Assembly (NCBI RefSeq): GCF_029223185.1
Contig: NZ_JARHUG010000014.1
Coordinates: forward strand, 61,306-125,305
Reading direction: 5' to 3'
DNA: 64,000 nucleotides
Origin: Aliiglaciecola sp. CAU 1673
GTDB taxonomy: Bacteria > Pseudomonadota > Gammaproteobacteria > Enterobacterales > Alteromonadaceae
The position numbers were made by a program, and so were the translations under genes. Positions 45,210 through 54,262 of the stretch are shown piece after piece (positions within the stretch are counted from its first letter, which is position 1; every line of letters begins with the position of its first letter). The notes under the pieces are model-generated. The model saw nothing but the letters and a program-made list of their open reading frames with translations. It was not told the origin of the DNA and did no database searches.

Positions 45210-45349
45210 GATTTTTTCTTTTTTGTTTTGGTTGCTCTACTTGTTGTAACTAACACATCCATGTGGCTTGGTTCCAGCTGCGCCATCCAAGGTGCATCGT
45301 TCATATCTCTCGAAGTCATGTTAAATGACTTCTCATTCGCCTTGCTCAC
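45197..45349 (-). CDS. Possible 50-residue protein upstream of the decayed peptide gene
   Basis: A GTG at 45347-45349 with GGGGGTG upstream opens a 50-codon frame: MSKANEKSFNMTSRDMNDAP, then WMAQLEPSHMDVLVTTSR and a Lys-rich end ATKTKKKKSCHN. Its last codons overlap the start of the decayed peptide (45209). No family is recognised. It is the first frame downstream of the SonM-like methyltransferase, but hairpin repeats lie between. The codon pattern looks plausible; the evidence is otherwise thin. Confidence 0.35.
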   Translation of the reverse strand: MSKANEKSFNMTSRDMNDAPWMAQLEPSHMDVLVTTSRATKTKKKKSCHN

Positions 45350-45356
45350 CGATATT

Positions 45357-45470
45357 CACCCCCGCTAACCACATACGGGGAAGACGGTGCTAGCTTTTGC
45401 CACACCCGCAGTTTGTTAGCGGGAATCCAGCATTCCTAACCTCTGTGCTCTCTGTGGCTCTGTGGTTATT
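45357..45470. repeat. Hairpin repeats (cluster 4) plus a CTCTGTG-type repeat end
   Basis: CCCGCTAACCACATACGGGG and CCCGCAGTTTGTTAGCGGG-like modules of the main repeat family, followed at 45439-45470 by CTCTGTGCTCTCTGTGGCTC-type sequence. The latter is the same motif that ends the element duplicated at 60.8-61.0 kb. Both lie between the methyltransferase stop and the small genes of the AT-rich island. Confidence 0.7.
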
Positions 45471-45477
45471 TCTAGCC

Positions 45478-46287
45478 TTAGTTAGACTGAGCAAACTGCC
45501 TATCCAATTCCGCCAATCGATCAATTATCGCCTGGTTCTTTTGCATTTCTATGGCAGGCGGAATGGCCATGGTGGTGTGCTGATTAACCACCACGCTGGC
45601 GAAGTCCTTAAGCGCTATCCAATCAATCCGCGTGGGGTCGATAGGCAGCGTCGGGGCTTCATACAGCGCCACCTTATGCCCGGGCGGATAAATTTCCAGC
45701 AGCATTTCCAGCAGCACCTGGCGATAGGCGTTATCGGTAGAAAAACGCGCCGCCGAGCGGTCGCCGGCAATGCCTACCTGCCAAAGGATTAAATAAGCGC
45801 TGGCATCGATATTGCGTTTATAAAACATAAACTGGCTTGCTTCGAAATGCTGGCAGCCCACTTTGCCGGGATCGATACCCAAATCCGCATACAGGCAGTC
45901 TTCGGCGGACACGCCGGGCTCCATATGGGCGTCATAGCCTTCACTTCGGGCCACTTCAATCACTTTATGGGGCGCCCAGGCGAATACGCCGGGGTGACCA
46001 TAAAACGCGCCGACCACTTTTTTACCGGCGCGCACCTCGGTCATCATGGCTTCCACCATTTCCCGGTAAGTAATGCGGCGATCTTTACCTTCCTGATAAT
46101 GCACTTGCAGGCTGCGTACATCGGGGTTCATTTCTTTAACCCACATTTCCACTATGGCGTTAGACACTCCACAAAAGACCACATCGGCCTGTTCGATATA
46201 GCTACGGCACAATGGTGCGATATGGGAGCCTAAGGTCATGCCGATCCCGACACAGACGATACTGCCTTGCTGTTGTTGGTTTTCCAT
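45478..46287 (-). CDS. SonM-like (borosin-type) SAM-dependent peptide N-methyltransferase, tetrapyrrole-methylase fold
   Basis: A 269-residue protein of the tetrapyrrole-methylase fold. The N-terminal SAM region is IVCVGIGMTLGSHIAPLCRSY. The core ALYGHPGVFA is seen as FYGHPGVFAWAPHKVIEVA, then MEPGVSAEDCLYADLGIDPG, CQHFEASQFMFY and HKVALYEAPTLPI. From memory these match SonM of Shewanella, which alpha-N-methylates the backbone of its separate borosin precursor SonA, better than cobalamin enzymes. Catalytic Tyr/Arg residues are plausible in YREMVEAMM and RRITYREM. No SonA-like precursor lies next to it. An alternative is a related methyltransferase with another peptide substrate. Confidence 0.8.
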   Translation of the reverse strand: MENQQQQGSIVCVGIGMTLGSHIAPLCRSYIEQADVVFCGVSNAIVEMWVKEMNPDVRSLQVHYQEGKDRRITYREMVEAMMTEVRAGKKVVGAFYGHPGVFAWAPHKVIEVARSEGYDAHMEPGVSAEDCLYADLGIDPGKVGCQHFEASQFMFYKRNIDASAYLILWQVGIAGDRSAARFSTDNAYRQVLLEMLLEIYPPGHKVALYEAPTLPIDPTRIDWIALKDFASVVVNQHTTMAIPPAIEMQKNQAIIDRLAELDRQFAQSN

Positions 46288-46420
46288 GACTGCTGCTTTT
46301 TTTATCAGCCTGACGGCCGTTTTTTTAATTCGGCCTATAAGATACGGATTTGTTTCAAAATTTCAGCAAAAAAATGAGTTTATTGAGTGAGCCGAGGGTT
46401 TTGCATTGGTTTCAAAGTTG

Positions 46421-46701
46421 GTCTTGCCCGAGGTTGTTATCGGGCATCCATCATGTGGTTTGGTTGTGACCGAAATAGACTCCCGCTAGGGACATGCGGG
46501 AGTGACGGAACCTGAACGGGGGGAGTGTTCCCGATTAAGACCTTCGGGAATGCCCCCGATAACCACTTCGTGGCGAGAACATTCGGGGGTGTTCCCACTA
46601 ACTAAACGTGGGAATGACATGATAGCTATTCGCAAAGTTGTGTCAGGCCGTCATTCCCGAATGCTGTTATCGGGAACATGCACGAAGTAGTTATCGGGCA
46701 T
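46421..46701. repeat. Hairpin-repeat cluster 5
   Basis: Modules GCCCGAGGTTGTTATCGGGC, ACTCCCGCTAGGGACATGCGGGAGTGAC (arms), CCCGATAACCACTTCGTGGC, and GTCATTCCCGAATGCTGTTATCGGGAA (arms). It lies downstream of the beta-propeller lipoprotein and its terminator, and upstream of the methyltransferase. No gene is seen in the 490 bases 46288-46777. Confidence 0.85.
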
Positions 46702-46708
46702 CCACAAA

Positions 46709-46740
46709 ACAAAAAAGGGGACATCCTGTCCCCCTTTTTG
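46709..46740. terminator. Terminator after the beta-propeller lipoprotein gene
   Basis: AAAAAGGGGACA-TCC-TGTCCCCCTTTTT: a 12-bp stem with A and T runs on the two sides, 38 bases past the stop codon on the minus strand. Confidence 0.88.
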
Positions 46741-46777
46741 TCCCGTCCCTGGGTCTTCTCCCAAGTTCAGACAGGCC

Positions 46778-48733
46778 TCAGTAAGGCCCGGTGATCTCGG
46801 CGTCGGCCTGCCATTGGCTGTGCCAGACGCTGTTGCCGTGGATATAGTAGAGATGGTCGCCGTGGATCACGCTGCGATCATTACCGCCAAAGAAGTAATA
46901 CTCTTCGTCCTGTTTTACTTCCAATTGGCGCAGTTCAGTGAGGCTTCCGTCGGCGGTTGTGTCCACATCCAGCATCAGCAGGCTGTTACGGGGTTGCCAT
47001 ACGGCGGTGCACACCTCTTCACAGCTTTGCCACTGTTCCAGGGGCATGGCGAAACGATAGCCGTTGTCGGTTTGCAATACGGTCAGTGCTTTGTAGTCAT
47101 ATTCCACCGGGGTATAACCGTCTCCTTTGACCAGGGTGCCCACTTCCTTGGGATTGGCCGGGTCGCGCACATCAAAGAGGCTGACCTTAACGCCGCTACG
47201 TACCGGGTTATCTACCGGGATGCCGTTGCCGTCGGGCAGGCTCTCTATTGACACTTCCTGGCCTATGCCAAGCAGATAGCCGTTTTCCAGCGGGTGCAGA
47301 TAGCTGGAGAAACCGGGAATTTCCAGGCTACCGGCAATACTTGGCTGTGTGGGATCACTTAAATCCAGCACATACAGCGGGTCGATGCGCTCAAAGGTGA
47401 CCACATAGCCTTTATTGCCCATGTAGCGCACCGCGTAGATATCTTCGCCAGGCTTGCCGATGGCCTCGGGTTGCTGCTCATTGGGCAATCGTGAAATCTG
47501 CACCAGTTCCTGGCCTTGCTGGGTCAGCACGCTCAGGTGATGACTGATACTTTCACCATAGTGGCTGGTCATAATGCGCAGGTTGCCGTCAAACTCTGAC
47601 AGGCGCAGATAAGGATTGGCCTGCCAGCCCAGGGTGCCGTCCACCTCGCCGCTGGCGGCATAGGTAAAGTTGCTGAGACTGATTTTGTGCAGTTGGGTGC
47701 TTTCTTTCAGGGTGGCGGTCAGATACAGGCTGTCGATGGACATATACATCTGCTCGGCTTCCTGCACCATACACAGGCTTTGAATGTCGCTGGGTGCGGC
47801 CAGGTTAACCTTGGTAATGCTGATAATTTGCGCCGAGCCATCTTTCTCTTCGGCCTCTTTGGGAATAAAGCAATCTTCGGCGTTATGCAGCGGCTGGCTT
47901 TGACCATTGATACTGATTTTGGGCATTAAATCGGCCATTGCCTGGGCCTGCACCAGGTTATAGTTGCGCCAGCGGGTATCATTGTCGCTGCTGCCAATTT
48001 CAAGGCCTGCTACCTGCGGGTAATGACTGGTGACCAGATACAAATCATCGCCGATACGTCTGCTCGACAATAGCCAGCCGTCGATTTCCACATCCGTTAG
48101 CTTAGTGGCCTGCTCTGGATCCGCGGTATTAAACAGGGTCAGATCCACTTTGTTTTCGGAAGGTACAAAGGGGCCGCGAATATCGGCCAGCATCATCATC
48201 GGGTAACCACTGGCTACTACTGCCACCCGGTCAGTATGCTGATAGATGCCATTGATATTGCTGTCGGCTTCATCGAGCGTCAGTCGATTCACTTCATTTA
48301 AAGAAAAATCGTCCTGGCGTTTCAATACGCGAATATAAGGCGGCTGTGGCTCGGTTTGATCCGGTGTCCACACAGGGTATTCGGCCACATACAGGTAGTT
48401 GCCGTCATACTCCATGCGATCCGCTTCATCCACGCCACCTTCCTGAGTAGTAGTAGTGGAGAAGGCACTGCGTGAATCAGAGGCTTCCGGAATTGCCGTT
48501 TGGTAAATTACCGGGTTCTGCCCGGCGCCGTACAGGCCGTTCTTAATAAAGCGGGATACGGTAGAAAGACCTGGCTGCACCAACGCACCGCTGATAGGCG
48601 CAGGAGGATTGACTTCCGGGGCCAGTTGCACCGCCGGTGGCGTAGGTTTAGGGGCGCTGACATCACTGCCGCCACCACAGGCGGCAAGCACGCATGCTGT
48701 ACTTAGCAGAGAAAGGGTCACTGTAGTTTTCAT
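46778..48733 (-). CDS. Lipoprotein with C-terminal beta-propeller domain
   Basis: A 651-residue protein with a lipoprotein signal (TVTLSLLSTACVLAAC, Cys about residue 18), a Pro-rich linker (APKPTPPAVQLAPEVNPPAP), and then a long beta-propeller distantly like WD40. The family hallmark TQEGGVDEADRMEYDGNYLYV is at about residue 95. Repeated blades such as GNKGYVVTFERIDPLYVLDLSDP and VKVSLFDVRDPANPKEVGTL follow. Its function is unknown, presumably binding or adhesion at the cell surface. The ATG at 48731-48733 has AGGAG seven bases before it; an upstream TTG in frame would encode that ribosome site. Confidence 0.88.
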   Translation of the reverse strand: MKTTVTLSLLSTACVLAACGGGSDVSAPKPTPPAVQLAPEVNPPAPISGALVQPGLSTVSRFIKNGLYGAGQNPVIYQTAIPEASDSRSAFSTTTTQEGGVDEADRMEYDGNYLYVAEYPVWTPDQTEPQPPYIRVLKRQDDFSLNEVNRLTLDEADSNINGIYQHTDRVAVVASGYPMMMLADIRGPFVPSENKVDLTLFNTADPEQATKLTDVEIDGWLLSSRRIGDDLYLVTSHYPQVAGLEIGSSDNDTRWRNYNLVQAQAMADLMPKISINGQSQPLHNAEDCFIPKEAEEKDGSAQIISITKVNLAAPSDIQSLCMVQEAEQMYMSIDSLYLTATLKESTQLHKISLSNFTYAASGEVDGTLGWQANPYLRLSEFDGNLRIMTSHYGESISHHLSVLTQQGQELVQISRLPNEQQPEAIGKPGEDIYAVRYMGNKGYVVTFERIDPLYVLDLSDPTQPSIAGSLEIPGFSSYLHPLENGYLLGIGQEVSIESLPDGNGIPVDNPVRSGVKVSLFDVRDPANPKEVGTLVKGDGYTPVEYDYKALTVLQTDNGYRFAMPLEQWQSCEEVCTAVWQPRNSLLMLDVDTTADGSLTELRQLEVKQDEEYYFFGGNDRSVIHGDHLYYIHGNSVWHSQWQADAEITGPY

Positions 48734-48845
48734 TGTTGCTCTCCTTTTCAAAATTAAGCCTCGAACGACACTCAGCCTAATCCTGCAGACAGCAATTCGC
48801 CTGCTGATAATTTCAGCAATTTGTGAATAGTTGTAACTGCGAGTC

Positions 48846-49765
48846 CCCGCTTACCACTTCGTGGCGGAATATGCCCGAATGTTCATGATACGAAGCAGTA
48901 ATCGGGCATCCATATTCAATCGGTACAGCTTCGAAAATAGACTCCCGCTTAAAGCATGCGGGAGTGACCAAACCCAAACGGTGGGGGATAGGTTCCCGCT
49001 AACCACTTTGTGACGGGAATATGCGGGAGTGTTCCCTTTTACTACATAAGGGAACGACGGGGAGGGATGCACAAATGTTTCATGCTGTCATTCCCGAATG
49101 CTGTTATCGGGAACATGCCCGAATGTAGTAATCGGGCATCTACCACACAGTTTGGTTGAATTTGAAATAGACTCCCGCTTAAAGCATGCGGGAGTGACCA
49201 AACCCAAACGGTGGGGGATAGGTTCCCGCTAACCACTTTGTGACGGGAATATGCGGGAGTGTTCCCTTTTACTACATAAGGGAACGACGGGGAGGGATGC
49301 ACAAATGTTTCATGCTGTCATTCCCGAATGCTGTTATCGGGAACATGCCCGAATGTAGTAATCGGGCATCTACCACACAGTTTGGTTGAGTTTGAAATAG
49401 ACTCCCGCTAAAGGCATGCGGGAGTGACCAAACCCGAACGGTGGGGGGATAGGTTCCCGCTTACCACTTCGTGACGGGAATATGCGGGAGTGTTCCCTTT
49501 TACTACATAAGGGAACGACGGGGAGGGATGCACAAATGTTTCATGCTGTCATTCCCGAATGCTGTTATCGGGAACATGCCCGAATGCTGTTATCGGGCAT
49601 CTACCACACAGTTTGGTTGAATTTGAAATAGACTCCCGCTAAAGGCATGCGGGAGTGACCAAACCCCAACGATGGGAATGTTCCCATACATATCGGAGGT
49701 GACAGAAAGGACTCCTGTCATCCCCGCATGTTCTCGTCACGAAGTGGTTAGCGGGGATCCATTAT
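48846..49765. repeat. Hairpin-repeat cluster 6, a ~230-bp tandem array
   Basis: The block beginning ACTCCCGCTTAAAGCATGCG at 48941 recurs at 49171, 49401 and (partial) 49632: three full copies of about 230 bp that differ by a few bases. Each carries the modules CCCGC...GCGGGAGTGACC, GGTTCCCGCT...CGGGAATATGCGG, GTTCCC TTTTACTACAT AAGGGAAC and GTCATTCCCG...CGGGAAC. Flanking single modules complete the cluster. There is no gene in the 1,028 bases; apparent frames repeat with the array. Confidence 0.9.
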
Positions 49766-51057
49766 GAAGAAAAGGTATTCACCAAATGCTCTTGAAGCAC
49801 AGCTGGCACCGGGGCTTTCTGGGCAAAGTGGATAACGCCGGTGGTGTCTTCACTACGATCAAAAATGCTGTAGTAGTTATTTAAAAAGGGCAGGCCGACA
49901 ATAGTCTGATTGGGCCACCCCGGCACCTGGGTAAACTTAAAATAGGCCTGGTTGGGCTTAGGGGCATGCACCTGCCAATAGGTATCCGGGCTCATTGTCA
50001 GGGTCACCGGCTCAGCGCGTTCGCCTGCAAAGGTAAAATGAATGGGCGGCCATTGTGTCAAATCCAGCCCGGCCATATCGATACCTACTTCTTCGCCGGT
50101 GAAGGTTTCAAAGGGTTTAAGCAGAGTGGCAAAGTCGGCATTGATATCGGTCAGCGCGGTCAGCAAAGCGCTGAATAATGAGCTTGGCAGCACCATGATA
50201 CTGGCGCCGCTGTCGACTATGGCATTGGTGCGATAGCCTTGAATATCCTTGGCATCCAGTGGTGGCGCGGCAATGGGCTCAGCCTCCCCGACCTGCATAC
50301 TCAACAGATTGACGTTGTAGTATTTGTCATCCAGCACTTTGATGGTTTTTGGCTCACCTTGATAGAGGTCGCGATGCAGCTTGGGTTTACCCAGCACAAA
50401 CAGGCCGTGATTAAGCGGATGGGCCGCCAGCTGCTCTTGGCTTCGCTCCTTATCTGTTTGGTAAATGCTGGAGCGGTGGGTCAGCAGGGCAAATTGATTT
50501 CCCACCACGCCCTGTTCTTCTAATTGGCTAAAGTAGGGCTGAATGGTGTCTCTGGGATATTGGTGTAGAAAATGCAGATAATCGCTGACCGATTGCGCCT
50601 GATGCTCGGCAGACATTAAGTAGGGATAGCTCTGTAATGGCGACACCTGCTGTTGCTGTAAGTAGGCGCTGATATCATAGGCCGGATTCAACCCCGCATA
50701 CGCCAGCCCCATAATGCCATCGGCCTGGCCAAAACTGCCCGCTTGCTCCTTGGCGGTCACCGCCACATGCACGTCGTTAAGGTCTGCGGCGTGCTCTAAC
50801 AGGCCAATACCCACTTTGGTTTGGATCAGCGGACCATACCATCCCCCTTTGCCGTAGCGAACATCCTGTGCCAGGGTAGACGCCTTAAGGCTCTTATCGC
50901 TTTCAGGTTGATAACGATGATTACTGACCACCAGGGTACTGCTGCCTGTATCCAAGACCAAATTGGCCGGATGGGCAGGATGACCGATATGGACTCTGGC
51001 GCTGTAGCCGCCCTTGGTAAACACATTTACCAGTGGCACGCGAACCGAATGAGGCAT
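49762..51057 (-). CDS. Pepsin-like (family A1) aspartic protease, shewasin type
   Basis: A 431-residue protein with both catalytic motifs of two-lobed aspartic proteases: NLVLDTGSSTLVVS (Asp36) and AIVDSGASIMVLPSS (near residue 281). A flap Tyr region YGKGGWYGP and the C-terminal TIVGLPFLNNYYSIFDRSE are also present. No signal peptide or propeptide is visible, as in the bacterial pepsin homologue shewasin A from Shewanella, so a cytoplasmic enzyme is likely. Bacterial A1 proteases are rare. The gene has repeats at both ends, reading into its last codon at the 3' side. The ribosome site is weak. Confidence 0.9.
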   Translation of the reverse strand: MPHSVRVPLVNVFTKGGYSARVHIGHPAHPANLVLDTGSSTLVVSNHRYQPESDKSLKASTLAQDVRYGKGGWYGPLIQTKVGIGLLEHAADLNDVHVAVTAKEQAGSFGQADGIMGLAYAGLNPAYDISAYLQQQQVSPLQSYPYLMSAEHQAQSVSDYLHFLHQYPRDTIQPYFSQLEEQGVVGNQFALLTHRSSIYQTDKERSQEQLAAHPLNHGLFVLGKPKLHRDLYQGEPKTIKVLDDKYYNVNLLSMQVGEAEPIAAPPLDAKDIQGYRTNAIVDSGASIMVLPSSLFSALLTALTDINADFATLLKPFETFTGEEVGIDMAGLDLTQWPPIHFTFAGERAEPVTLTMSPDTYWQVHAPKPNQAYFKFTQVPGWPNQTIVGLPFLNNYYSIFDRSEDTTGVIHFAQKAPVPAVLQEHLVNTFSS

Positions 51058-51127
51058 GTTAACAGACTGTTTTGACTACGAATTTATGCAGGCTAACAGA
51101 AAAATGGTAAGAAAGGGTCTTTCTATG

Positions 51128-51573
51128 TTGTCATTCCCGCGTGTACCTGCCATGAAATGGTAAGCGGGAATCTATTCCGGATATCCATGGATGCCCGATA
51201 AATACTTCGTATCATGAGCATTCGGGCATGGCAGCCTGTGACACCGGTACAAATTCTGACCTGGCTTTCCCTTATGTAGTAAGCGGGAATGACGGTATCC
51301 ATCAAAAAACGTCGCGCACAGATGTTGTAATCGGCAAAAACGAATACGATGTATGATTTTATCTGTTATTCATCCGCCTTTAAGGCCGGTAGGCTATCCC
51401 CGCTAACAATCCGCGGGGATGACGAGAAGCACCCGCTGACAATCCGCGGGGATGTTCCCGCTTTCGCGGGAATGACTTTTTAACTGAACACCATTGTTCC
51501 CATATGTTGTAAATGGGAACATTCTGAATGTATTAATCGGGAACAATCCCGCCGAAGCGGGAGTCTGGAAAAG
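51128..51573. repeat. Hairpin-repeat cluster 7
   Basis: Modules include TCATTCCCGCGTGTACCTGC with its partner GGTAAGCGGGAA, GCCCGATAAATACTTCG, and three short ones ending ATCCGCGGGGATGA. GTTCCCGCTTTCGCGGGAATGAC is present as arms, as are CCCATATGTTGTAAATGGGAAC and AATCCCGCCGAAGCGGGAG. It lies between the aspartic protease gene and yhbY; no gene is seen in 51058-51595. Confidence 0.85.
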
Positions 51574-51595
51574 GCGAATGCCGCTTTAGTTGGTA

Positions 51596-51892
51596 TCAGC
51601 CTTTGGGAATGCGGATCTTCTTCTCTTCGCTTTCGCGATAGAGCACCAGCACGTGGCCGATTACCTGCACGTTGACGGCTTTGGTTTCGCGCACGATGGC
51701 ATCCATGATCAGGCGCTTTTGCTCGCGATCATCGGTGGGGATACGCACTTTAATCAGTTCGTGGAAGGCCAGGGCACTGTCAATTTCGGCCACAACGCCT
51801 TCAGTGAGGCCGCTGGAGCCAAGCTGAACCACGGGTTTCAGGGAATGGGCCAGGCCCTTGAGGTATTGCTTTTGTTTGGTGGAGAGAATCAT
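51596..51892 (-). CDS. yhbY: Ribosome assembly RNA-binding protein YhbY (CRS1-YhbY domain)
   Basis: A 98-residue single CRM-domain protein that binds pre-50S particles. Typical are LSTKQKQYLKGLAHSLKPVV, the GxxG loop as QLGSSGLT, and ELIKVRIPTDDREQKRLI. It diverges from ftsH as in E. coli, but the rlmE gene that separates them there is missing here. Confidence 0.95.
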   Translation of the reverse strand: MILSTKQKQYLKGLAHSLKPVVQLGSSGLTEGVVAEIDSALAFHELIKVRIPTDDREQKRLIMDAIVRETKAVNVQVIGHVLVLYRESEEKKIRIPKG

Positions 51893-52311
51893 TGAGTTAC
51901 AAATATAATTGGGGGTTAATGCTTGAAAAACGCTATTTTAGCGCCATCTGAGCACTATGCCTAATGAACTTATGGACAAAGGCAAAAAAAGCCGCCGCTT
52001 GCTGATGGCTGACGGGGCAAAATGATCAAGGCGCACAGTTTTAGCGTAGATCGAAAGGCAATACCTGATGATGTCCTTGAAAAAGGCCAACAGGTATGGA
52101 AATCCGGCGACCATTTTGTGGTCAAAGGGTAGATGTAAATCGGGCTGATTAGCGTTTTGTGTATTCATATCAAGCGCTTAGTGTTGCATCAGAGCCCACA
52201 AAACCGAACCCCCGGAAGTCCATTTTCTGAGGGCCTATCTGGTAGCGACAGGCTGCAAACTGTAGTAGTCTTGGTGCTGCCAAACTTGGTTTATAGACAG
52301 AGGTTACAGCG
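51893..52311 (+). other. 419-bp region where rlmE would be expected; only short frames
   Basis: Two plus-strand frames overlap by ATGA: 51957-52024 (MPNELMDKGKKSRRLLMADG, then AK) and 52022-52132 (36 residues: MIKAHSFSVDRKAIPDDVLE, then KGQQVWKSGDHFVVKG). Neither has a clear ribosome site nor resembles RlmE (no DLGAAPGGWS motif in any frame). They may be a frameshifted small gene or chance. The ftsH promoter must lie in the last 200 bases; I see no clear consensus. Confidence 0.45.
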
Positions 52312-54246
52312 TTGAGCGACATGGCAAAAAATTTAATCCTGTGGTTGGTGATCGCCGTTGTGTTGATGACGGTGTTCCAGAGCTTTACGCCTGGAGATTC
52401 GTCCAGCCGCCAGTACGACTATACCCAGTTCATTAATGAAGTGAACCAGGGCATGGTGCGCGAAGTGCGCATCGATGGTCGTGAAATTAAGGGTAGTAAG
52501 CGCAGTGGGGAAACCTTTGTTACCTACGTGCCCACCCTATACGACGAAGACTTGCTCAACGATTTGTTGAAAAATGATGTGCGGGTCATTGGCGAGCCAC
52601 CGGAGAAGCCCTCCATGCTGGCCAATATCTTCATTTCCTGGTTCCCCATGTTGCTCCTGATTGGCGTATGGATTTTCTTTATGCGCCAGATGCAAGGTGG
52701 CGGTGGCCGTGGCGCCATGTCCTTTGGTAAGAGTAAAGCCCGTTTGCTGGGTGAAGATCAGATCAAAACCACCTTTGCCGATGTGGCCGGTTGCGACGAA
52801 GCCAAAGAAGAAGTGTCTGAGCTGGTAGACTTCCTGCGCGACCCCTCTAAGTTCCAGAAACTGGGCGGTAAAATTCCTAAGGGCGTGCTGATGGTAGGTC
52901 CTCCTGGTACCGGTAAAACCTTGCTGGCCAAAGCCATTGCTGGTGAAGCCAAGGTGCCGTTCTTCACCATTTCCGGCTCTGACTTTGTGGAAATGTTTGT
53001 TGGTGTGGGCGCGTCCCGCGTGCGCGATATGTTCGAACAAGCGAAGAAATCTGCCCCCTGCATCATCTTTATTGATGAGATCGACGCCGTAGGCCGTCAG
53101 CGCGGTGCTGGACTTGGTGGTGGCCATGACGAGCGTGAGCAAACCCTGAACCAGATGCTGGTGGAAATGGACGGTTTCGAAGGTCATGAAGGTATTATCG
53201 TGATTGCCGCGACCAACCGTCCTGATGTTCTTGACCCTGCCTTACTGCGTCCCGGCCGTTTCGACCGTCAGGTCGTGGTTGGTCTGCCCGATATCCGTGG
53301 TCGTGAACAGATCCTTAAAGTGCATATGCGCAAAGTCCCTGTTTCTGACAACGTGGATGCCGCAGTGATTGCCCGTGGTACGCCTGGTTTCTCCGGTGCC
53401 GATTTGGCTAACCTGGTCAACGAAGCAGCCTTGTTTGCTGCCCGTGCCAACAAGCGCCTGGTGGCCATGGAAGAATTCGACAAAGCCAAAGACAAGATCA
53501 TGATGGGTGCCGAGCGCAAGTCTATGGTTATGTCCGAAAGCGAGAAAGAAATGACCGCCTATCACGAAGCCGGTCACGCCATTGTCGGCCGTTTGGTGCC
53601 CGAGCACGATCCGGTTTACAAGGTGTCCATCATTCCTCGCGGACGCGCCTTGGGTGTGACCATGTACCTGCCTGAACAGGACAGATTCAGTTACACCAAA
53701 CAGCATCTGGAGAGCATGATTTCCAGTTTGTACGGTGGTCGTATTGCCGAAGACATTATTTATGGCGGCGAGAAGGTGACGACCGGCGCTTCTAACGATA
53801 TTGAGCGTGCTACTGACCTGGCCCGCAAGATGGTGACCCAATGGGGTCTGTCCGACAAGATGGGTCCGATGTTGTACGCCGAAGAAGAAGGCGAAGTGTT
53901 CCTGGGACGCAGCATGGCGCGCGCCAAGCATATGTCCGATGACACCGCCCGTGCTATTGATGCCGAAATCAAATCGGTGATCGATCGCAACTACGGCCGC
54001 GCCGAAACCATACTGCGTGAAAACATGGACATCCTGCATGCCATGAAAGACGCGCTGATGAAGTATGAAACCATCGATGCCCATCAGATTGATGACTTGA
54101 TGGCCCGTCGCGATGTGCGCCCGCCAGCGGATTGGGACAATGACAATAAGCCCAAGGGTGACAACACGGCTAAGCCTGAGAAAAAGGAAAAGGCCGAGAG
54201 TAAAAAGCCTGCCGATATCGGCAAACCGGGTGATATCACCGGCTAA
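52312..54246 (+). CDS. ftsH: ATP-dependent zinc metalloprotease FtsH
   Basis: Inner-membrane AAA+ protease that degrades sigma-32, LpxC and unassembled membrane proteins. It has 644 residues. Two N-terminal helices ([32 protein letters not shown]) flank a periplasmic domain. Walker A is GPPGTGKT, Walker B is IIFIDEID, the SRH is [20 protein letters not shown], and the zinc site is HEAGH. The start is TTG at 52312, with AGAGG eight bases before; the ATG three codons on (52321) is an equally likely start. The C-terminal tail is charged ([17 protein letters not shown]). Confidence 0.97.
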   Translation: MSDMAKNLILWLVIAVVLMTVFQSFTPGDSSSRQYDYTQFINEVNQGMVREVRIDGREIKGSKRSGETFVTYVPTLYDEDLLNDLLKNDVRVIGEPPEKPSMLANIFISWFPMLLLIGVWIFFMRQMQGGGGRGAMSFGKSKARLLGEDQIKTTFADVAGCDEAKEEVSELVDFLRDPSKFQKLGGKIPKGVLMVGPPGTGKTLLAKAIAGEAKVPFFTISGSDFVEMFVGVGASRVRDMFEQAKKSAPCIIFIDEIDAVGRQRGAGLGGGHDEREQTLNQMLVEMDGFEGHEGIIVIAATNRPDVLDPALLRPGRFDRQVVVGLPDIRGREQILKVHMRKVPVSDNVDAAVIARGTPGFSGADLANLVNEAALFAARANKRLVAMEEFDKAKDKIMMGAERKSMVMSESEKEMTAYHEAGHAIVGRLVPEHDPVYKVSIIPRGRALGVTMYLPEQDRFSYTKQHLESMISSLYGGRIAEDIIYGGEKVTTGASNDIERATDLARKMVTQWGLSDKMGPMLYAEEEGEVFLGRSMARAKHMSDDTARAIDAEIKSVIDRNYGRAETILRENMDILHAMKDALMKYETIDAHQIDDLMARRDVRPPADWDNDNKPKGDNTAKPEKKEKAESKKPADIGKPGDITG

Positions 54247-54262
54247 ACTTAAGCCTCAATAA

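Noticed and set aside
45478..46287. Cobalamin or sirohaem biosynthesis methyltransferase
   Set aside because: The fold is shared, but no cob/cys genes are near and the GHPGVFA / GVSAEDCLYADLGIDPG blocks fit the borosin-type enzymes better.
48851..49302. Open frames of 73 and 86 residues on the minus strand with identical starts (MHPSPSFPYVVKGN)
   Set aside because: They are translations of the 230-bp tandem repeat and recur with its period; no ribosome site or codon bias.
51938..52168. 76-residue minus-strand frame between yhbY and ftsH as a gene
   Set aside because: No ribosome site, odd composition, no family; it also would read toward yhbY's promoter. It was checked as a relic of rlmE and shows no similarity.
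53242..54084. 280-residue frame antisense to ftsH
   Set aside because: It lies wholly opposite the strongly conserved ftsH coding sequence and has no recognisable domains; a shadow frame.
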